64,000 nucleotides of DNA from Brassica napus (taxonomy: Eukaryota > Streptophyta > Magnoliopsida > Brassicales > Brassicaceae). Location: contig NC_063439.1 of assembly GCF_020379485.1 (NCBI RefSeq), positions 8,782,466-8,846,465 of the forward strand, in the 5' to 3' direction. A program made the position numbers and the translations under genes. Positions 56,578 to 64,000 of this stretch are shown here, in pieces (position 1 is the stretch's first letter; each line of letters opens with the position of its first letter). The notes beneath the pieces were generated by a model, which had not been told where the DNA came from, searched no databases, and saw nothing but the letters and a program-made list of their open reading frames with translations.

Positions 56578-59500
56578 TTAACCCGCACTTCTTCTTTTAC
56601 AATTTATTTATTATTTTATTTATGAAAAACAGTGGCAATACAATTAGCTGAATGGTGACCCATTTTCCCTCCCGCCATGCGGTACACTTGTCCCGCCGTT
56701 AACATTCATAGCCTAAGCAAGGCGAAGATGATCCTAGTTCCTACTTGCCCTGATTCGTTTGGTTCCTTCTTCGTGTGTTAGAAGTATCTTTTATAATTTA
56801 ATGCAGATTAGTGGATAGTGTTTATTCTCTTGATATGTACATGTTTATTGTAATTTGTAAATGTTGTATTAAATTGAAATTTAGCAATTTGCGTCTAATC
56901 CTTTTTAATCTACTTTGAGTTTACGGGTATTTTACGACCTCCTGGAAGTTGATCATCTGAGCTCACCGAATCGTCTGATTTGTGTTTAAGTTTATGTAAT
57001 TTTTTCCCCATGAAAATTGATATGTTTTCTTTCTCAAAAAAGATAAAAGAAGAAAATTGATCTGTTTTAGTTCTATGCACTGTATATTAGTTATAAGTCC
57101 AAGAATATGGGTAGAGCGTACGTATTTGAACAAATTGATTTACTATTGCTTTATGATTATGGAGATTGTGTTGACAAAAATAATATGCATAGACCTACCC
57201 AGTCGAATTTGAATTAGGTTTTCGGATTTCGTGTTAAGCAATCTACTAACCTTATTCGTGTTTTTGTTTAGTTTTTGGTATTAATGGTATGTGTTCGATT
57301 TCAGATCGACGTCGGAAAATGCCATTCACAAAATTCGTTCGGGTATTTTAACATCATTGATCATACATAAACATCTTTTGGTTCAGGTTTGATTCAAATC
57401 TCATGTTAAATTATAAATTAGTGGTTTAGTTATAATTAAATTAGTATGATAATACATGTATACGACCAAACACATGTGTTTGTGGGTGGTATGATAATAT
57501 ATGCCCTACTACCATGTGTTTTTACTCTTTAACTTTTACACTTTTACCAATAACCCGAGAACTTACATAAATCAAAATCAAAACATACAAACATACAGTA
57601 GTTCTCGGCATTGATTCTTTGGCCCATACTACTTTTCGCGTCTGAACAAGTTTTAGAGTCTAAATCCTTAATTCTTTGGTTCATCTTTCTCGCATGTGTG
57701 AAAGTTTCAGAGTCTAAGCTCTCAACTCTTTAAGTCATTTTTTTGTTTTCACATTTAGTAGTTTTCGGATCAAAAGCCATCAAGTTCGTGGATCAAAAAA
57801 TTAAAATCGTCTCAATATGTTTATATTACCTAGTTGGTGTGCAATTTACAAATTCATACTTAGACTTACACATTCCCGCTACTATCTTAATCTGACCCAA
57901 ATTCATAAACGACAATTTTGTATGTTTGAATATATTATAAATTAATTTTCATGAAACATAGTGCAACACTAGCAGCTAGGTTTCAACCACAAAAAACCAG
58001 AAAAAATTGTGTTTCATGTACAAAAATTAAAATAATTCTAAATTAAAATAATTCTAAGAACAAATCTTATGCTAGAGACATTATTAAAACATACTGTAAA
58101 AAGGAAAAGCTCTCTAACTTCGATCCGGTTCATTTTATATATATATAAAATATATGTTTTAACATTTAAATCCTACAAACAATCAATTCTTTATATATAC
58201 TGCATGAGAATGTTGATCTATCACACTCTATCTCAAACAAAAAAATCTAATTGGAAAAAAAAAATTTGGTTATTTTGCAACTTAATGACTGATATAAAAA
58301 ATGTGTTATCAAATGTCAAAAAAAAACAAAAAAAAAATTCAAAAAAAAAAATCAAAAAAGAAAATAAAAAGAACCAAATGTTGTTGGGAAAAAATAGAAC
58401 CAAATGTCTTTGTAACAGCGAAAGCCTTTAGATAATTAGACTTCTTGTGTCATCTAATATCTGTTTTCATTTCATTGCTTCATTGAATAATGGAAATGGT
58501 TTGAGGTCCAGTGATCGACCTGATGTATTCAATTTTGAATCGTACTCTGAATCATCCTTTAACTGATATGCTCGAGTTGGTTCACCGAGTGGTAAGCATG
58601 TTGATGATGGTGACAACCATTCTTCAACATAAAATATCAAATATTGCTACAAAAGAGAAAAAACAAATACCATTCTAGCTCTGCGCATTTGATTTCTATA
58701 TTATAAAGTCAAGAGAATTAAATTTATGTAGTGATACTATCGAGTATCGACCGATAGCCTATTCTAGGAAACTCAAGCTCGTTAGTTTAGTAGCTTATTT
58801 TTGTCCAACAAATAGCCACTAGCGTTGTTAACCACTATGTTGTTCAACTTGGTTTAAGAAATTAATACATTCATCAAAACTTATAAATATAAGTGGATTT
58901 TCAATTTATAATGCCTGAACGTGATATTAAAGAATATGAATACGCCGACAAATAATCATTTGAATATAATTTCTGTTTAAAATTGAGCACCAAAAGACTA
59001 ATCAGTTGATTACCTGATTTTTTTATAGTTTCTTGCTAACTACGGGAATATTCCCCAATAAATGGGAAAGGAAATCTGGCCAGTGTGCGTGATACAAATG
59101 CTATGTAATGGCCTAATGGGTCTGTAACCTTTCCATATTTTTGACTAAATTTTACATTTCGATATTATTAATAATATTACTAGGTGTTTTCCTGCACTAT
59201 AAAATTTTTAAATTTAAATTATATCTAAAAATAATTTTTTATTATTACTCTAGATTTTATTTTTTAAAAATATTTTAATATAAAATTTTATTTAATTGAA
59301 GATAAAATTAAGATAAAATAAACAGTTTTTATTTAATTTTTGTTTAAAATAGATATGTATATATTTAAAATTATAATCTTAGATAATTTTTTATATATTT
59401 CTTTTAGATAAAAATATATTAAACCAACTTGTTTAAAATTAAGAAAAATTGATATAAAAGTTGTATAATCATCAAAAAGTAAAACTAAACAGTATTTTTA

Positions 59501-59754
59501 AAATTTGTAGATATATAAAAACTAATAATATTAATTTTCTAAATTTTTTTTTAAAAAAATCAAATCCTTTTTAGTAATAAATTGTATAATTATAAAAAAT
59601 AGAAAGAAATTATATTTCGAAATTTGTAGAATGTTATTATATTTCTATTATTATATTAGTAAATGTTATATTTGAATATATTTAGTTTAATGATGATGTA
59701 CAGTTTACTACCTTATTCTAAAAGGTTTATCAAAAATATAAGTAAACATTAAAT
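56578..59754. other. Intergenic, AT-rich
   Basis: No supported gene. A-rich runs near 58320-58370 create a spurious Lys-rich frame. TGGTTCACCGAGTGGTAAGCATG near 58576 faintly recalls a Pol III box A. ACTAGGTGTTTTCCTGCAC at 59181 could be a minus-strand Helitron 3' end; no partner found. Confidence 0.4.
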
Positions 59755-59769
59755 GTAATTGTCTATGTC

Positions 59770-60249
59770 TTTTTTTTTTTTTTTTTTTTTTTTGAATGAA
59801 TGTTAAATTTTTATTCATCAAAAAAGCCTGTATACATCAAGTGTGACCCTAGTTTAATGAGATAACTTTCATACTATGCATCAACTTTCTAACAAATAAT
59901 CACACTCTAGTAAGAAACCAGAATTGCATAAGCTCCCCCATTCCTTTCACTCCATGGTTCCTCATCAAAGTGATCTTGTTACGTATCCCTTTATCAATCA
60001 TTCTCTTCAATGTAGACAGAGGTAACAACTTTTCACCATGCATGATCCTGTTACGTTCCCTCCAAACCGCATATAGAACCGCTTGAAAAGCATATCTCAC
60101 ACAGAACAGCCGCTTCCTTTCCATGGTTTCATCTCCAATAATGCTTACTATCTCAGACCATACATTAGTGTAAGAACTACAGAGAACACCTCTTGCAATA
60201 TGTTCCCAAATCTGAGAAGTGTAAGCACACATAAAGAACAAATGGTTTC
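59770..60249 (-). mobile_element. 5'-truncated LINE insertion
   Basis: A perfect 15 bp target duplication GTAATTGTCTATGTC (59755-59769 and 60250-60264) flanks 480 bp. A T tract at 59770-59792 is the poly-A tail on the minus strand. The minus strand encodes the end of a LINE polyprotein (LFFMCAYTSQIWEHIA, then VWRERNRIMHG and EIRN/GIRNKI-like segment), the zf-RVT-type C-terminus. The frame is open to its natural stop at about 59900, so the insertion is fairly young. Confidence 0.88.
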
Positions 60250-60264
60250 GTAATTGTCTATGTC

Positions 60265-61128
60265 ATATTTAACCCTAAGACATGTCGTCATTTCTACTAT
60301 GTCATGTCATATTTATTTAAGTAAAAATGATTATAACGATATATGTGTCAAAATTACTTTGTCTATAGAATGTCTAGAGATCGCAATAATCAAATAACTA
60401 TTTGTATTTCTTCAACTTCTTTTGGGTTTTAGCCTTTTAGGGGTTATATAATTTCGGGAATACGAGCCTATGCTCCACTAAATCGGATGGATTTTATAAT
60501 TAACTATAAGGATAGAAAGAGTCAAGATGACTGCAGTCTGCAGCAGACTGCAAGAAATTAAAATTTGTGTTGTCTTCTAGCTTTTTTGAGTTTTGACCTA
60601 ACAAATAGATTGTGATATTCCTCATATATATTTAAGAATTTAAGTTAATCTTTGAATAAAATAATTGATAGATTTATAAATTGATAGTTTAGTTTAAATT
60701 CTTTTTGTCAACAGTGTAGTTATTTAAATTGAATATTATTCGTTTGCAATTAAGGGGAGCCATTGAATTAAAAACGACGGATGGTCCACCATAATTCCAT
60801 CACAAGCATTTCCACTACGGAAAGTGCGTCCTTGTGCTTAGTGCTGCTAACCATATTATAAACATATTTATATTGTAATTTAAACCCTTTTAATTCAACA
60901 AAAACTTACGACCATTAACCTAAAGTTCAATTTATAGTGGACTGTGAGAAAACTATATTTTTGAATATTTATTCATGCGAATAGTAATTTACTACAAAAT
61001 CATACTTTATCACAAAAACAAAAAGAAAAGAAATAGAAACAAATTCTTGATTAGAAGGCCATTTAAGTAGGGGATTAGAAATTGACTACTGTCATTATCA
61101 TTAATTATTTCAAACATTGCGAAGTAAG
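60265..61128. other. Intergenic, AT-rich
   Basis: No gene, RNA or clear repeat recognised. A direct repeat of CTGCAG-like units occurs near 60531-60551. Confidence 0.4.
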
Positions 61129-61967
61129 AGCATGTCCAAAAGATTTATATAGCTTCAAATATAGAGTTTTTTTCTCTAAAAAAACAATTTAAAACTTCAA
61201 ATTTGAAGTTTGAAGAGTGAATTTTTCTATTTGAAGTTTCAATACTCAAAACTTCAAATTTGAAGTTTCACATTTTTATTTGCATTTTGACTCTTACAAT
61301 TACACATCATATTTATTATTCTTAATTATTTTTTTGTTTACCTTTTTAATTCTTAAAATTTTATATCTCATAAATATTTCAAATTTGTTTTTATAAATTT
61401 AAGTTTTACACATAAAATTAATAAAACTTTAAAATAAGATTTAAAATATTTTAAAACTAGATTTAAACAACAACAATATTACAAAAGAAACTTAATAGAA
61501 AAAGTTTAAAAAGTACATAAAGACATAATTGATCATATGACGGAAAATGAGGATACCCGATTTCAACAATTTTTATCTTATAATCTATAAATTAAAAATT
61601 AAGAGAGTCATGTCTTACTTCAAAATACCCTAATTGATCACATATGGAAGCATTATGAAAATAATTTTATGAAATAATGTGGCATTCTTTTGTAGTTTAA
61701 TATTTAATATTGTATTTCTATTTATAATTTTATATATCAGTGTAACATTTTTTTAATTAACATTGATGCAGTATTTTTTATACATTTTCTACTTATTTAT
61801 AAAAGTTATATAAATTTAAATTAATTATGACAAATATAAGGAATATATTATAAAATATAAATAATTTTGAAATTAAATTTATAGTTTTGCTTCTGAACAA
61901 AAACACATTTAAACTTCCAATATAGAGTTTTGCAAACTTCAAAATAAATAATCTTTTTGGAGATGTA
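61129..61967. mobile_element. Harbinger-like MITE, right end damaged
   Basis: The left end TAA|GAGCATGTCCAAAAGA resembles the right end read inward (TTACATCTCCAAAAAGA), and both are followed by related TATAGAGTTTT/AAAACTCTATAT sequence. The right end seems to lack the final GAGC. No coding frame. Internal palindromes at 61192-61211 and 61249-61268. Confidence 0.5.
61192..61268. repeat. Twice-repeated 20 bp palindrome
   Basis: AAACTTCAAATTTGAAGTTT, a perfect palindrome, occurs at 61192-61211 and 61249-61268, with further TTGAAGTT half-sites around it. It lies near the left end of a MITE. Confidence 0.9.
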
Positions 61968-62000
61968 ATGTGTTATCATTTTGAAGCTTTCAGTTGTACC

Positions 62001-62200
62001 TAGTGGCAGAGCTAGTCTGTGATTTTATAAGGCTCAAAAACTAATTTATCGCTAAAAGAGGCATGTATGAGTTTTGAACTCATAACATAGGGATCAAAAT
62101 GAGGAATTTTAACCAGCACACCACAACAATAACTTGGGAGACAAGCTTAAAGATTAAGCTTTATAGATTTCATACGGTCAGATGGGTGGCTCCGCCGCTG
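62001..62200. mobile_element. Short hAT-like MITE
   Basis: The ends TAGTGGCAGAGCTAG (left) and CAGCGGCGGAGCCAC (right, read inward) form imperfect inverted repeats of the CAGTGGCGGAGC type. The flanks GTTGTACC (61993-62000) and GCTGTACC (62201-62208) fit an 8 bp target duplication with one change. 200 bp, non-coding. Confidence 0.55.
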
Positions 62201-62208
62201 GCTGTACC

Positions 62209-63218
62209 AAGGCGACAAAGAGTCGCAACAAAAATAAAATGATCTCATGATCAACAAAGAAAAGTAGAAACTGTAAAGCTTTGTGTTTTGTTGAAGGTCA
62301 CTACTCTCTATGCGCAGACTAAAACGATGAGAGAGGAAAAGTTCACCAATAAGGATGGAGATTCCCTCATTTATGTCCTGCACTAGTTTGCGCATTACTG
62401 AATATTGTTTCTATTTACTACGTGAATGATTAATACAGCTCTCTAAAATGGGTGTTGCGAAAAATATATGTGCAAAATAAAGCAGTATTTCATTTTCATG
62501 TCTAGCTGACAACATTCTTACACCATTGCGAGCTTGTGAATTAAGGCGTCTAAATTTCCTTCATAAATAAAATGTTGTGAAGAGTCTAAACTGAATCACA
62601 AGGTGATTTACATTCATAGTTTTGATTAAATATATATACTTTTAATTGTTTCGAACAAATTATTAGTACATGTTTTTTTTTAGCATAAATTATTAGTACA
62701 TGTTTCCCAGTCACCAGTGAGTTTGTTTAAACAAATATTCTTTGGCATGTAAATTCAATTTACAAACAAGAGTTATTTTCTGTTTAAATTTATAATTTAT
62801 AATTTATAATAACAATGAGTTTTTTCCTTTTTCCACATCAAAAGGTTATTCTAAGAACAATGGTTATAATTGGTAAACTTTGGTGTAATATAGAGTAAGC
62901 AAAAAGTGAAAAATAGAGTATATATTAAAAACCAGATTTCTCTTGTCAATTCAAAAGTTATTTTTATGGTGTTTTCTTTATTCTATCAACAGTACATAGA
63001 ATAAAAATACAATGGTAATATTTTACCTGATTGGTAATTTTCCAGCTGAACTTAAAGCAAAATAATTTTACTCAAAAATAACTACACAGTCGCACCCAAT
63101 GAGTTAAACTTAAAGGCTAAAAATGGTTGCATATGTATGAATGTGAATGTATGCGTGTATATATATATACTAAGGTTAAGATCCACGTCTTGTGTGGGAT
63201 AAACATTATATATATAAT
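62209..63218. other. Intergenic, AT-rich
   Basis: No gene supported. ATCCACGTCTTGTGTGGGATAA near 63181 resembles a degenerate Helitron 3' hairpin (compare 30763-30785) but lacks the terminal CTAG. Confidence 0.4.
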
Positions 63219-63219
63219 T

Positions 63220-63446
63220 TTTTTTGACAGCAAACGTTCATAGACTCATGTAGACTCTGATATATATTTTTTTAATAACTTTGGTGTGATCCTAAAAGCT
63301 TTTAGGCCCAATGATTAATCACCAAGAAATTCATAGAAATCCAAATTTTTTTGTCACTTAAGATGTCTAAGGGTGGCCAAGGGGAATCGAACCCATGGCT
63401 GAAGCTCCATTGAAAACCCTTTATCACTAGGCCAATACCACTTGGT
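63220..63446 (-). mobile_element. SINE (tRNA-derived), minus strand
   Basis: On the minus strand the segment begins ACCAAGTGGTATTGGCCTAG, with box A around 63421-63440, and carries box B GGTTCGATTCC (63383-63393), spaced as in a Pol III promoter. The 3' end is an A run (T tract 63219-63227 on the plus strand). I could not define a convincing target duplication. Confidence 0.7.
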
Positions 63447-63771
63447 TAAATATAAATTATTTTACGTATTATATTTTCTTTACATATTATGAAATAATAA
63501 ATATATCTTGAATAATTAAAAGTCTATAACTATTACATATATAATTAAATTGGTGCGAACATATAAATAAAATTTATTAAACAAACAATAACTATTTTAT
63601 TTGATAAGATATATAGCTAAATTTAAATGATATTAACATATATAGTATATTTTTAATATATATATTTTAAATTAAGTTATCAATGTTTGCTCAAATATTT
63701 TATCAAAAATAATTGTTCAAAGTAAATTTCAAAAATTCATATATTTTACAGGGATATAGTTTAACTTAAAA

Positions 63772-63806
<35 letters not shown>

Positions 63807-64000
63807 AAATTTTAATTTTATTAAATTAATTAAATTAGACTTTTTACTTATATGATTTTGTAATCATTTGTATCTTGTCATAACAAAAATTTTAATCCAT
63901 GGATCACAAAATTGAATGTGAGATTTTAACAGTTTTAGTCATTTATAGTTGTTTTTAAAAATTCAAAATATAACGTATATACATGAAAATTTAATTTTTT
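63447..64000. other. AT-rich intergenic DNA with (AT)n tracts
   Basis: No gene. AT dinucleotide runs occur around 63775-63810. Nothing else is recognisable up to the window edge. Confidence 0.5.

Noticed and set aside
58069..58431. 120-codon Lys-rich frame
   Set aside because: Driven by poly-A runs in AT-rich DNA; no domain or promoter.
58570..58620. tRNA-like or SINE-like box A near 58576
   Set aside because: No convincing box B, cloverleaf or target duplication.

Overview
The window is plant nuclear DNA, almost certainly from a Brassica species (Brassicaceae). Split genes have GT-AG introns, intergenic DNA is AT-rich and packed with plant transposons, and the gene order matches the Arabidopsis thaliana At1g20720-At1g20823 interval as I recall it from family knowledge (no search was run). 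Collinear genes, in order: a FANCJ/RAD3-like DNA helicase (minus strand, running off the left edge), an EH-domain endocytic protein (AtEH1/Pan1 type), a shortened F-box gene, a thylakoid-lumen FKBP immunophilin (FKBP18 type), the chloroplast outer-envelope channel OEP21, and a RING-H2 ubiquitin ligase of the ATL80 type.

Layout. 1-5.45 kb: helicase, at least 23 exons in the window. 5.7-20.6 kb: transposon-rich DNA with Helitrons on both strands, truncated LINEs, a hAT-type MITE, a broken RPA70-like gene of the kind carried by Helitrons, and an exact-looking 501 bp tandem duplication. 20.9-32.2 kb: a tandem family of three two-exon defensin-like (DEFL) genes on the minus strand. Copies A and C are open; copy B carries a frameshift in each exon. 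The cluster has taken up Helitrons, a Stowaway MITE, a 1.3 kb solo LTR with a striking array of 26 bp palindromes, and, at its edge, a 3.7 kb PIF/Harbinger element. 32.2-35.9 kb: that Harbinger element, with TIRs, a TAA target duplication, a broken transposase and a GRF-zinc-finger/coiled-coil/membrane ORF. 36-38.6 kb: a non-autonomous retroelement and a hAT-like element. 38.9-48.8 kb: the compact block EH1, F-box, FKBP18, OEP21. 48.8-64 kb: mostly AT-rich intergenic DNA around ATL80, with a SINE pair, a Harbinger MITE related to the 3.7 kb element, a truncated LINE, further MITEs and another SINE.

The cellular genes do not form a pathway; they are neighbours by inherited synteny: DNA repair (helicase), clathrin-mediated endocytosis (EH1), plastid protein folding and plastid solute exchange (FKBP18, OEP21), ubiquitin ligation (ATL80, F-box). 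The most informative part is the DEFL cluster: because its units are paralogous, several transposon insertions can be read against an uninterrupted copy within the same window. I found no clear new biological system. The best candidates for something unusual are the GRF-zinc-finger partner ORF inside the Harbinger element and the palindrome array in the LTR.
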